This document shows, one piece after another, positions 54,494-63,683 of a DNA stretch of 64,000 bases. The notes beneath the pieces were generated by a model. The model searched no databases. It was not told where the DNA came from and worked only from the letters and a program-made list of their open reading frames with translations. Both the position numbers and the translations under genes were made by a program. Source of the stretch: Odontocerum albicorne (Eukaryota; Arthropoda; Insecta; Trichoptera; Odontoceridae); NCBI GenBank assembly GCA_949825065.1, contig OX463848.1, forward strand, positions 40,035,380 through 40,099,379, given 5' to 3'. The first letter of the stretch is position 1, and each line of letters starts with the position of its first letter.

Positions 54494-54980
54494 ACAAGTT
54501 TCCTGCTTTATTTCAATTATTATTTTACTAAACAATTTTTTTTTAAATTTACTTATCATTTTTTTATGTCAAATTAAAAGAGCTTGGGTCCATTCGTCTT
54601 TCACGTCAGTATTGCGGCGGTCCATCTGTCATTTTATTAATTTAACCCTTCGCGTCCGTATGATTCCGGAGCCGCCGTCCACTTGAAATTTTATTTTATT
54701 TTGTATTCTGCTTCGCACGCCCCTTGCCCCGTAATCATCTTGTCACGTGCTTGTTTATATTCTGTTTTTATTTTCTTCATCTGATAACTGATGTAGGCGA
54801 ACAAGGGTTATGGTGTAAGGAACCCACACGCCAGTCATTTTCAAATTAAGAACCTCCCCGTATAATTAATTTTTTTTTATTAATTGATTTGATATTTGAA
54901 CGAAGTGACATTTGCATTACGGCAAATACATTATTTTTCTTTAACACAGTCATTATAAGAAGGCTGGGGATATTATGTAA
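54494..54980. other. No recognisable gene
   Basis: AT-rich; 54640-54740 is GC-balanced without an ORF. Confidence 0.4.
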
Positions 54981-54984
54981 GTTA

Positions 54985-55310
54985 AATTGTGAATGGTCGA
55001 GTACTCTGAGATGGTTTGGGCATGCAGAACGAATGAATGAATGAAGAAAAAATAAAACAAATATATAGTTCAAATACGAGTGGAAGGTGAGGTAAATGAG
55101 GATCAATGAAAGTATGGCTAGATCAACTAAATTATATTTTGAAAGAAGGAAAAGTAAGAAGTAAGGGAAATAGTAGGAATGGTATAAGGTGTATGAGTGT
55201 AGAAGAGGCAAATGATGTGTTGAGATACAAAAATATATTGCTCTATCTTTTCTGCCTACCCCGACATGTAAACGGCTTGATGGTATGTACACGTATGTAT
55301 ATTTAAATAG
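54985..55310 (+). pseudogene. LINE family D C-terminal tail
   Basis: STLRWFGHAERMNE-like text (54998-55045), MKVWLDQLNYILKEGKVRSK, RCMSVEEANDVLRYKN, then a CLPRHVNGLMV end. The 66-codon frame 55106-55306 is the intact part. Confidence 0.82.
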
Positions 55311-55374
55311 TTTGACCACATTGAGAGAATGGCTTGAAAAAGTTTTACAAGAATAATTCATACATCCATACCAC

Positions 55375-55860
55375 GCTATTCCTATTTTAGGTGAGCATAG
55401 AGGACAGATCTCCACACCTTCCCATCCACACATACACACAGCCTTTGCCTCATCCATTCTTATACAACCATACATGCTTTTCTATTTCTCGTGATTCTTA
55501 CCTTCCCTTCAGTCAATTTTATCCATTTTAGCATGTCCTTACATTAATTCCTTTTCCTACATCTTCGTCACACGCCATCCATTCCAGAAACGTTGGTTTT
55601 CAAAGTTTTTCTTAACTTATTTTCTCAATAAGTCGAAACCATCTCAAGATTTCTTACTTCATTTTATTTATAAATTCCATCACTAACAAAGTATTATCCT
55701 TTACCCGATCATTTCTTACTCTGACAAACATCACATAACGTGATATTCTACGCATTCATTCTGCTCCTATCACTTTACCTTCACTTCCACATATCAAGTT
55801 AAGGCACCAACACACCACTGCGTACCACCATTTTCGAATATTTCGATATTCATTTATTGG
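55375..55860 (-). pseudogene. LINE family D, longest minus copy
   Basis: From the 3' end: reversed ...CSP-IGIAW block, EEAKAV-like (MDEAKAVCMCG at 55475-55430), CMYGCIR, DKIDRREGK, WFRLIEKIS-like, then IRNEVL and NILRVR-like text upstream to ~55800. The 209-codon frame here is partly a shadow. It faces the plus copy 65 bp away, so the two form a head-to-head pair. Confidence 0.65.
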
Positions 55861-56290
55861 CATAAACAGTACTTAATCCATCATTGATTACCACTTACAC
55901 CTTGTTACTTTTAGCAACGCATCTTTCAATTTTTGCGAACCAGAACCCTCACGTTACGATTGAGCTATATATCAAGTTGTATCCGGCGCGCATCCACTTA
56001 TGGGAAAGTTGACTATACACAGCATTGAAGATAAAAACTGTAACGTTTTCGAAACGTCGGCATTTTAAGCCAACCCATGATGTACAGCTCTCGCTGTACA
56101 AAAAAAAATTTACAACTGATTCGAAGAATCGCGAAAGTCTCGAAACATATTTCAGTTATCTATCTACCGTACCATCTCTTGAAAATATGCTCCCTAGACA
56201 GCAAAATTCCTCGATTTGTACATATACTCGTACACATATATCAACGTTCATAGTTCTTGTGTGCGTAATGCAAATTTTTATTTATTCTTC
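55861..56290. other. Unassigned; contains a CGAAACGTCGG hairpin-rich patch
   Basis: 56035-56105 has AACGTTTTCGAAACGT (near-palindrome) and GTACAGCTCTCGCTGTAC (perfect 8-bp stem?GTACAGC/GCTGTAC). A 101-codon plus frame starts here (56025) and has no known domain. Patches like this occur near termini of some PLEs. Confidence 0.4.
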
Positions 56291-56294
56291 TTCG

Positions 56295-56990
56295 TCTTGT
56301 CAGGTCCCCCTAACGTTGAATATCACCTGAGAGTAGGCATCTTTGTCCCCGGCAGCCCGACAAAGATCCCCAACGCTCCTTATACCAGTTGAATCACTTA
56401 TATTGCGGAGCCAGGAGATTTCCCTCCTGCCAACACCTCTTCGACCTTCTATTTTACCTTGGATGATCAGGTGCAGTAATTTGTACTTGGCTCCTCTAAG
56501 TACATGATCCAAATAAGACACCTTTCGGATTTTAATATTAGACAGCAACTCTCTATCAACTTTGGCTCTTTGAAGAACCCTTGTGTTGCTGACCATATCC
56601 GTCCAGGGTATCCGTAGCATTCTCCGGTCCATCCACATTGCGAATGCTTCCAGTCGGTTCATACTACCAACTTTGAGGGTCCATGATTCCACTCCATGCA
56701 ATAACACTGACCAAACGTAGCATTTGACTAACCGTTGTCGAAATTTCAAGTTTAGATTATCATCGCAGAATACGCTTCTCATTTTATAAAAAGTCGCACG
56801 AGATGTTTCAATTCTGCACTTGACTTCGGTTTCTGGGTCGAGGTCTTCCACTAGGATACTTCCGAGGTATTAAATTTTTTTCACTCTCTCTATATCAGCA
56901 CCGTTCAATGTAAGACGTGCTTCTGCGTGATCCTGCCGGCCAAACACCATGAACTTAGTTTTACTCACGTTATTTATTATTTATTTTAAT
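56295..56990 (-). pseudogene. RTE-like LINE RT C-terminus (family J), best copy
   Basis: The 183-codon minus frame 56851-56300 reads EDLDPETEVKCRIETSRATF, LNLKFRQRLVKCYVWSVLLH, GVESWTLKVGSMNRLEAFAM, WMDRRMLRIPWTDMVSN, KVSYLDHVLRGAKYKLLHLI, GKIEGRRGVGRREISWLRNI, ending NVRGT. Upstream in another frame: KTKFMVFGRQDHAEARLTLN-GADIERV and YLGSILV, with one stop near 56867. That is the segment just after the YADD motif. It is the most intact LINE ORF in the window. Confidence 0.92.
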
Positions 56991-57068
56991 AAAATAGAAT
57001 ATTAATTTAGGTATTTCCTCATTCTCTAACTGTAAAAATTTCATAAAATATCTTAACATTTCTTAATT

Positions 57069-57253
57069 TTAAATTAATTTAGTTTCTTCAACGGGAATGT
57101 TGGAGAAGCCCTGCAGGCGTAAAATGTAAGTTTTTGAGTTATATGACAGCTCATCCGATGTGAAGTTGGGCACGGAATGAATTTGATAATTGTTGGGTTG
57201 GCGCTCTTCTTCGATCGGACGAGGGAAATAAACTTTTAAAGCTTTCTTCCTTC
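57069..57253 (-). CDS. Candidate terminal coding exon of a host gene
   Basis: Minus strand. A strong 3' splice site, TTTTTAACTACTTTTTTCCAG (branch-like TTAAC, pyrimidine tract, CAG), ends at 57254. From there a frame of 2 nt plus 60 codons runs to TAA (57069-57071). The peptide starts RKKALKVYFPRPIEEE and later has NNYQIHSVPNFTSDELSYN and LRLQGFSNIPVEETKLI. Codon use is GC-richer at third positions than the flanks. It is single copy in the window, has no TE motif and no internal methionine start. AATAAA-like signals lie ~85-100 bp downstream on the minus strand. I do not recognise the protein. It may be the last exon of a gene extending toward higher coordinates; alternatively an exapted or TE-derived ORF. 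Confidence 0.55.
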
Positions 57254-57359
57254 CTGGAAAAAAGTAGTTAAAAATAAAAGGTTATATTTGTAGCTCGCGT
57301 ACCCAATATTTACATTCGGTGATAAATATCACATGTTAAGCGCCACTCGTAAATTTATC

Positions 57360-57595
57360 ATCACCATCATGACATGTCCTTATTGAGGTGGGCTGAAATA
57401 ATATCCTCATTTCATTTTATCCTAGCACACATACCATACACCTTTCGTTTTTTCCACATCCATATATCTCGTCTTGCATATTATCTTATTATAAAAGCGT
57501 TTCACTTTTCCCTCTTTCCGAATTTGATTAATTTGGTTGAGCTTCGTTTTCTTAGGTATTCCCAAATTTCTCGTACTTTCTAATTTACTTTTATG
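57360..57595 (-). pseudogene. LINE family D C-terminal tail, degenerate
   Basis: TCATCACCATCATGACATGT..TATTGAGGTGGGCTGA at the 3' border, a GATTAATTTGGTTGAGC block upstream (reverse of the WLNQ-type text). Confidence 0.5.
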
Positions 57596-57599
57596 GATT

Positions 57600-57690
57600 A
57601 TTTTATAAACAATACAATCTGACGGGTGTATTAGCTTGGGACAATATCTTTCAACCGATCAGAAATAATGTAACGGGTTTCATTCCCGAT
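57600..57690 (-). mobile_element. SINE 3' part, minus
   Basis: AACAATACAATCTGACGGGT, GACAATATCTTTCAACCGAT. Second-subfamily type. Confidence 0.65.
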
Positions 57691-57740
57691 TTTCCTTTCC
57701 TATCCACCTTCATGCATGCCTTCCTTTTCCATTTGATAAA

Positions 57741-58298
57741 CCCTTCCTTCCATGTGATGTGTAACTAGTACACATTACTTCTAAAAACGTTAATATCTCC
57801 ATAAATATAATAAATCCTGGGTTCAGATTTTAGGCATTCCTCCGTAATACATTTACGTATTGAATGAAAAAATAATATTAATATATAGGCCACATCAGAG
57901 ATATTTTGTGAAAATCGGCAATAAATTCACCAATACAATCAAACGTGTGCCAGTGTGTGACGTAGGTATATTCATTCTAAAAAAACGCTATGGGTGAGGA
58001 AGCGACGCTATTCACGTCTCACTCTCACTCTACTTCGGTATATGGGAACGCAAGAAATAGAATCTCAGTTCTCTCGCTTCAGTAGCTTTCGGGCAGCCAT
58101 TTGAGGTGGTCGCATCGCCCGTTTTGTGAACGTCGGCCGGTGTTTTTTTCATGTTTTCAGCAATTAAATTTAATTATTATAATTTAAGCGATTGGCTATG
58201 AATATTATTATTTTCCTTTTTTAGATCGCTCATTTTTACATGTGTATTGAATACACAGCACCGGAACGGGCGGATTTTTTTAGCACAGGAAGGGAACG
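57741..58298 (+). mobile_element. TTAA-flanked MITE (piggyBac-like), copy 3
   Basis: Starts CCCTTCCTTCCATGTGATGT; left flank is mutated (TAAA), right flank TTAA (58299-58302). Collinear with copy 1, with small deletions near 57885 and 58165. Confidence 0.86.
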
Positions 58299-58384
58299 TT
58301 AATGATATCTTACTTTTGTATTTACTACGTACACGTAACATATAATTGAATTAATGTATTTTGTGCTGGGTAATAATGATTTAA

Positions 58385-58500
58385 ATAGTTTCTGCGACTT
58401 TGTAACTTCCTTTATTGACTTTTGTCTGATTGGTTGGAAGGGACTGCCACCTGGCAATACGCCTGTTATATTAATTAACAATAAAGTGTTAAATAAATAA
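58385..58500 (+). mobile_element. SINE 3' part (second subfamily), plus
   Basis: TTTGTCTGATTGGTTGGAAG, CTGGCAATACGCCTGTTATA, TTAAATAAATAAATAAA tail. Confidence 0.75.
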
Positions 58501-58674
58501 ATAAAAAGTACATAATGTATAAAATAGTACCTGAAACTCAAAATAAAAAAAAAACAGACATAATTTATGTCAATTACTTTTAAAACGTACATTTTTTCTT
58601 TTTTTTGGTAATAGCATAATATTTTCATTCATGTAAATTAATTGTTTGAATTAAACACAAACACGCATGGATAT

Positions 58675-59345
58675 TTAATTAATTTAATTTAATTAACGAC
58701 ACAACAGTGTATTTTATGCACAAATGAACATATGACAGGTTATACTCGTACAAGTACATTGTAATTTGTTTTATCAAGCACTGTTTATACCACTTTTTGT
58801 AACGGTATAACCTTACCGGTTTCAAGGCTTTTACCACATCACCAGGGGAGCACAAACAAGACTGAATTATGTTCGAACTGGTACCGAGATACACGCTTCT
58901 AACGGTGAACATTTGGGTCGGGGACTGGGGGCTGAGGGTCTCATGGGACGACCTCGGCGAGCAGCGGGGAGATTTTTGGGATATATGTGTTTACCAGATG
59001 TTCACCTCGATGCACTGACTTAGAAATTTCTAGGGCCTCTAATCTGTCTAATTTATTTTCGTTACTACTGTTGAAACCGCTAGGGTTATAAGGTTACAAA
59101 AAGTGGATTAAACAGTGTTTGATAAAATAAATTACAATGACTTTAAACCTCCACAATGTTAATGCCTTAACTATTAATAATATAATATTATACAAGTACT
59201 TAAAATTATTGACATAAAAAACAAAACTATATCATAAATTAACTTGGACAGGAGATACAAAAAGCAGTTGTAATTATAAAAAGAGTAATTGTTTAAATTT
59301 ATTCAATATTAATACGTATATTTAAATTCAATATATGTATCTATA
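58675..59345 (-). mobile_element. LINE 3' UTR (family L) split by a PLE
   Basis: 58675-58757 and 59191-59340 match the two halves of 30053-30260 (AACGACACAACAGTGT, ATGACAGGTTATAC, then TTAAAATTATTGACA, GATACAAAAAGCAG). Confidence 0.85.
58758..59190 (-). mobile_element. PLE with target duplication and known empty site
   Basis: Flanked by TACAAGTAC (58749-58757 and 59191-59199). The unoccupied locus is visible at 30118-30126 (TACAAGTAT). Contains the left terminus, the end of the endonuclease frame on the minus strand (through an SVHRGEHL-like block), then an inverted right terminus from 59071. Confidence 0.92.
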
Positions 59346-59354
59346 TCACTAAAT

Positions 59355-59530
59355 ATCAAACCGTTTTCTTGTTGAGCTTAGCAGAGAGGACAGAGCGTCA
59401 GTCTTTTCAACATACACATACATCTTCTCCCTTTTAATCGCATATATCTCCAATGCTTTTTATTTTCACAATTTCTTGTAAATATTATTTTTCTTTATAT
59501 CACATCAATTAGAAATTTACACCTTACTTC
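59355..59530 (-). pseudogene. LINE family D C-terminal tail, degenerate
   Basis: TTGAGCTTAGCAGAGAGGAC at the 3' border and an ATCACATCAATTAG block upstream. Weak. Confidence 0.45.
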
Positions 59531-59559
59531 TATAGTAGAGTTGCTACTAAACGTCAGGA

Positions 59560-59670
59560 CAACAATAATGTCTGATAAAAGGTATCTAAATAAAACTAGT
59601 CTGGAAACTGCTAGAAATTGAACCCAGGACTCTTGAGTGTTAAGTACAGATAGTGATAGTGGTGATGAGA
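59560..59670 (-). mobile_element. SINE, minus, degenerate
   Basis: AACTAGTCTGGAAACTGCTA then GAAATTGAACCCAGGACTC (box B reversed). Head and end eroded. Confidence 0.55.
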
Positions 59671-59984
59671 ATTCTGTAGTTATAATATTGTTACGTAGAG
59701 GATATATCTACCGCTTTGTTCGTCTTGGGCGATGTATGCTTTTTCGATATATACAAATTTTACAGCATCGGTAAAAAGACTGTAGCGGTGGATGGTTACC
59801 ACTCAATCCTTGGAGATTCCGGCGTGACTTCAATAAGTCTCGGTGAAAAACTGAATGAAGTTTGTAGAAATAAAAACACAGTATGACATTTCGAACGAGA
59901 ATATATTTTGCTCATTTTGCGTCCCTTATGTTTAGCCCATCGCACATCGCAAGGACCTTGATCGGACCGCTTATGTCGTCACAT

Positions 59985-60080
59985 GCGCTTGATCAACGCT
60001 TATCACGCGTTTATCGCACGCAGAGGCCGTCTGATCATATGTAGTGATAATGCGAAGATCACACAAAAGGGACGTTTTAT
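59985..60080 (+). pseudogene. BEL/Pao-like integrase core scrap
   Basis: The plus frame reads LINAYHAFIARRGRLIICSDN. FIARRGRP...SDNG is the motif around the second catalytic Asp of BEL/Pao integrases. A diverged stretch upstream could be the preceding strand. No LTRs or other domains are seen. Confidence 0.5.
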
Positions 60081-60760
60081 TACAATACAACCACATATAT
60101 TAAAACAACAATTTTACAATATTTTCAGGTAAAACAAATCTATTTAGCGCATACGTCCGATACACAACACGAAAAAATGTTATTTAAGTTGCGTCCTCTT
60201 TGCATATACTCGTATATGTCCATTTAAGCAGTCAAAAGAACTATTTAATACGTATCCATCAAAATTATTGGCTTCCTTATTTTAAACTACTTAATAAATT
60301 AGTTTTTCGACATTTATTTTTAAAACAATAATGTCTACATAACTTAATTATAACTTTGGAAGCCAGTGCATTATTATAATGTCGGCCTTTTAAATCTCTG
60401 CCGCTTGTATCCTTTCATTAAACAATTATTTCATTTTTGCAAATTGTTTTTAACAGCAATGTTTACGTATTCGACATTACGAATGAAATCATATGATTAT
60501 ATTTCATAGCGCAAGGTCGTTTTGTTATATAATTGGTAACGTGTAGGAAATTTATTTGGCCTATGCAATTAACTACCTGTCATAGTAAATTTATAACCCA
60601 ACGCTTTAAGATTAAACTGATAGTTATAGATAAAGGAAGTATCCTAAACATTATGGCGAAATGTGACAATTGATTTTATTCAATAAATAATTAATAAAAA
60701 ATATTTCACGTCTTTCCATTCATGCTTGTAGCTGTTGCCTCGTCCACATACATACTTATT
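60081..60760. other. Unique AT-rich sequence
   Basis: No ORF. TATTTTCAG|GTAAAAC at 60128/60129 is a weak juxtaposed splice motif on the plus strand. Confidence 0.4.
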
Positions 60761-60764
60761 CTTC

Positions 60765-61290
60765 TTGTGTTTCAATCCTTGGGATTGGTTACCAGCAAAG
60801 CCCTGCATCTCCTCCTCCACTCCGCTCGGTCTTCAGTGATCCTCTTGAGCTCTGTATAGGAGGTGCAGTCCATATCGTGGCATATTTGCTCCAGATACTC
60901 CCTGCGAGGAAGCCCTCTGTCAATCGATCCCTTAATCATTCCCTCCAGTATATTGTGCAGGAGACTTTCATGTCGCAGCGAATGGCTCATCCATTCTGCA
61001 CGCCTTTCCGATATGGTGTTTGACATGTGCCCGTTTTTTTCGATCCTGCTGAGAACCTCGTCATTTATTATGTGGTCTCTCCAGGAAATCCTTAGGATTC
61101 ATCTATAGGTCCACATCTCGAAGACCTTCAATCTTTTTCGATCCCTTTCGCCTATGCACCATGTCTCGCAACCATACATCAAAATACTCCACACATATGT
61201 TTTGACCAATTGCTTGCGGAGCTTTAGGTCCATGTTGTTGGATACGAAAATCTTTGATTTCTGCTGTCTAAACGGCGCTGTATAAATTGT
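60765..61290 (-). pseudogene. RTE-like LINE RT C-terminus (family I)
   Basis: The minus frame 61026-60772 reads SNTISERRAEWMSHSLRHES, LLHNILEGMIKGS, GLPRREYLEQICHDMDCTSY, TELKRITEDRAEWRRRC. Further upstream on the minus strand are KTYVWSILMYGCE-like and ILRISWRDHI blocks with breaks. Collinear with 38930-39460. Confidence 0.87.
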
Positions 61291-61535
61291 CAGCGACGCT
61301 CGATTTAGACTGATAATATTGTTGTTCTATAGATGTTCTTATTAATCGAGTTCTATTTAAACAATAATTTATGTGGTGTTAAAAAAATGCTTTATAATTT
61401 CTATTGTCCTATAGATATATCACATAATTGACCTATGAGAGAATTCAGCTTATACTCCGACAAGTATACCTTTAGGGTTGGAATCGAATCACTCAATGCT
61501 GAGACCAAATCACTATTGAAGAAATGTGTACCATA
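61290..61535. repeat. Unnamed dispersed repeat, uninterrupted copy
   Basis: Counterpart of 38140-38710 without the LINE insertion. It follows directly on the RTE tail, so the two may belong to one larger element. Part overlaps a 107-codon plus frame (61435-61758) that shows no motif. Confidence 0.65.
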
Positions 61536-61738
61536 CGAAGGATGTTATGAGATGAGCCTAGGCCCTTTGATTGCTTATATCTCAAATGCATTTTCTTTAT
61601 CCATTGCCTTAACGAATATGAATATATGTAATTTCAGGATATGTCAGGGCATTTCTTTCAGGATAGTCTTCAATTCAGATGGAAAGCGAAGATGTGCCGT
61701 GGGGTTTAATCTTTTCTTTTCCTTATTCACTTATTTAA

Positions 61739-62327
61739 CCTTTCCCTTCCTGAGCTAAAAAAATCCGCGCGTTCCGGTGCTTCAATACACATCAGTACAC
61801 ATGTAAAAATGAGCGATTTTTATATCGAAAAAATAAGAATATTCATAGCAAATCGCTTAAATTAATTGAATTTTAAGTCAAAAGTGATAATAATTTAAAT
61901 TTAATTGCTGAAAACATGAAAAAAAACATCGGCGACGTTCACAAAACGGGCGAAGCGACCACCTCAAACGAAAGCCTGCGAGCTACTGAAGCGAGCGAAC
62001 TGAGATTTTATTTCTTGCGATCCCATATACCGAAGTAGAGTGAGTGAGACGTGAATGGCGTCGCTTCCTCACCCATAACGGTTTTTTAGGATGAATATAC
62101 CTACTTCACACACTGGCACACGTTTGATTGTATTGGTGAATTTATTGCCGATTTTCACAAAATATCTCTGATGTGGCCGATAAGTGCTAATTATTATCAC
62201 CAATGCGTAAATGTATTATGTTATGGAGGAATATCGAAAATCTGAACCGAACATTTATTATATTTATAGAGATATTCAAGTTTTTAGAAGCTATGTGTAC
62301 TAGTTACACATCACAGGGAAAGAAGGG
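61739..62327 (-). mobile_element. TTAA-flanked MITE (piggyBac-like), copy 4
   Basis: Perfect TTAA flanks (61735-61738, 62328-62331). Inverse orientation to copy 1. Contains a short TTATG duplication near 62220. Confidence 0.88.
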
Positions 62328-62522
62328 TTAAGTGAGTAAACTAGCAAACTAACCGGTCACATTCACTGTACTGGATCCGATGCACATCTGAAATGAGACG
62401 ATCGGAGCACACCAGCATGTTTTTTTCGTCCTGTTTGAAATAATAGATATGACCGAAGTCATAGGTATCCTTATTCACCCGAATACTATGCGAAAAAAAT
62501 GGCTGTGTCATTTAACGGAAGT

Positions 62523-62597
62523 GGCACAGCGCGGGGTTCTAACCTGCGACCTTCCTCACGGAAGTCCAGTGCTTTACTGCGCGGCCATGCACCTCCA
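62523..62597 (-). mobile_element. tRNA-like SINE head, minus
   Basis: Minus: TGGCCGCGCAGTAA (box A), a DxxSTOP arm, box B GGTTAGAACCC (62533-62543). Terminal bases do not form a normal acceptor stem or CCA context. Probably a SINE head rather than a tRNA gene. Confidence 0.55.
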
Positions 62598-62604
62598 CCA
62601 TAAT

Positions 62605-62900
62605 ATGAGTATGTCATCATCATCAGCCTGTATCTATCCACTGCAGGATGTAGGCCTCTCCAAGCTGTCTCCACAAAATCCTGTCCTTTGCACATTGCTG
62701 CCACATAATACCTGCATGCTTACGTATTTCGTCCACCCAGCGCGACTTAGGTCTTCTTACAGGCCTTTTTATACCTATTGGGTGCCACTGGATTACTTCA
62801 TACGTCCAACGATGATCTGTTGCTCGGGCGATATGTCCAGCCCACTTCCACTTGAGTCTTTTAGCAACCTCTATAACATCTTCAACCTTTGTTTGGGATG
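62605..62900 (-). pseudogene. LINE RT C-terminal tail (family K)
   Basis: The minus strand reads RLKWKWAGHIARATDHRWTY, EVIQWHPIGIKRPVRRPKSR, WVDEIRKHAGIMWQQCAKDR, ILWRQLGEAYILQW. KWAGHxAR...RW...GRP..RW-D is the standard end of a widespread insect LINE ORF. The plus-strand 155-codon frame is a shadow. Confidence 0.85.
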
Positions 62901-62904
62901 TTTG

Positions 62905-63005
62905 TTGTTTGTTTAGTATGTCTGTTGTTTGTTTAGTATGTACATACTAATATACGAGTATGTTGATATCAATAAATCTGTAATTTATTTTATAATATTC
63001 ATTTA
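62905..63005 (+). mobile_element. LINE 3' end scrap (family M-like)
   Basis: TTTGTTTAGTATGTACATAC then GATATCAATAAATCTGTAAT, close to the 3' terminal block of 34980-35215. A TTTGTTTAGTATGT motif is doubled. Confidence 0.55.
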
Positions 63006-63398
63006 TATATACACTCTTCTCTTACCACTAATTTTCAATGTCCTGGGTTCGAACATCTTCATTTTTTCCGCACATCAAATTCGACATTAACACACCACTA
63101 AAAAATGTTTATGTGTTGTAATTATTTAAAACCCATTTGTTGAGACTTTAATTAAATTAATTAATAATTTTTGTTTTAGAGAGAGACCCAAAAGTTGAGA
63201 TGAAACCAAATTAATGTAAAACAACAAAGATGAAACAATAGTTTGTGAAAGCCTCCATTCTACATAACCTTTCTAAACCACTTTTGGGCAAGGGTTGGTT
63301 TAATTCCGGACCAGACGATTGTAATTAAAGGTTTCTGGTTCATTTTCATGAAAATAAATTATGGGTTTTAAGATGGTATTCTTATTGAGAACTTTTTG
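63006..63398. other. No recognisable gene
   Basis: Unique. On the minus strand 63348-63265 there is a short frame (MNQKPLITIVWSGIK start) followed by GTTATG, not a convincing donor. Confidence 0.35.
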
Positions 63399-63399
63399 G

Positions 63400-63640
63400 T
63401 AAATTCAGTTGCCGACACAATATATGCCTTCACGCCATTTCCCTGTCAAGCTAGGCAGAGAGGACATTGCGCTCTTCTACGTTCATACACCTTCTCATAT
63501 AATTATTACGATTTTTCTAACTTTTTATAATTTCTTTTATATCAATCTCGTCTTGCCCTACCACACCTTGTACTCATATTTGCGCTACAAGAGTATATTT
63601 ATTTTGTCAGTTTTTCTTCATTTATTCGTTCATTTATTTT
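63400..63640 (-). pseudogene. LINE family D C-terminal tail, degenerate
   Basis: TTCACGCCATTTCCCTGTCAAGCTAGGCAG at the 3' border is the reverse of the PDREM-type end; upstream text follows the family. Confidence 0.6.
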
Positions 63641-63683
63641 ACATTCTAATGGTATATTACGTATTTTGCCAATTCGCTGTATA

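Noticed and set aside
55381..55396. CCTATTTTAG|GTGAGC as a ratchet splice site
   Set aside because: It lies inside a LINE tail on the antisense strand and has a weak tract; likely chance.
54846..55475. 209-codon minus frame as a host gene
   Set aside because: It spans two LINE family D copies in opposite orientation; only its first part matches the LINE sense frame, the rest is low-complexity hydrophobic antisense.
61435..61758. 107-codon plus frame as a gene
   Set aside because: Half of it is inside a dispersed repeat and the rest runs to the edge of a MITE; no motif.
62523..62597. Functional tRNA gene on the minus strand
   Set aside because: tRNA-like boxes but no proper acceptor stem or discriminator; single degenerate unit.
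62449..62916. 155-codon plus frame
   Set aside because: Antisense of the LINE family K tail and of a tRNA-like head.
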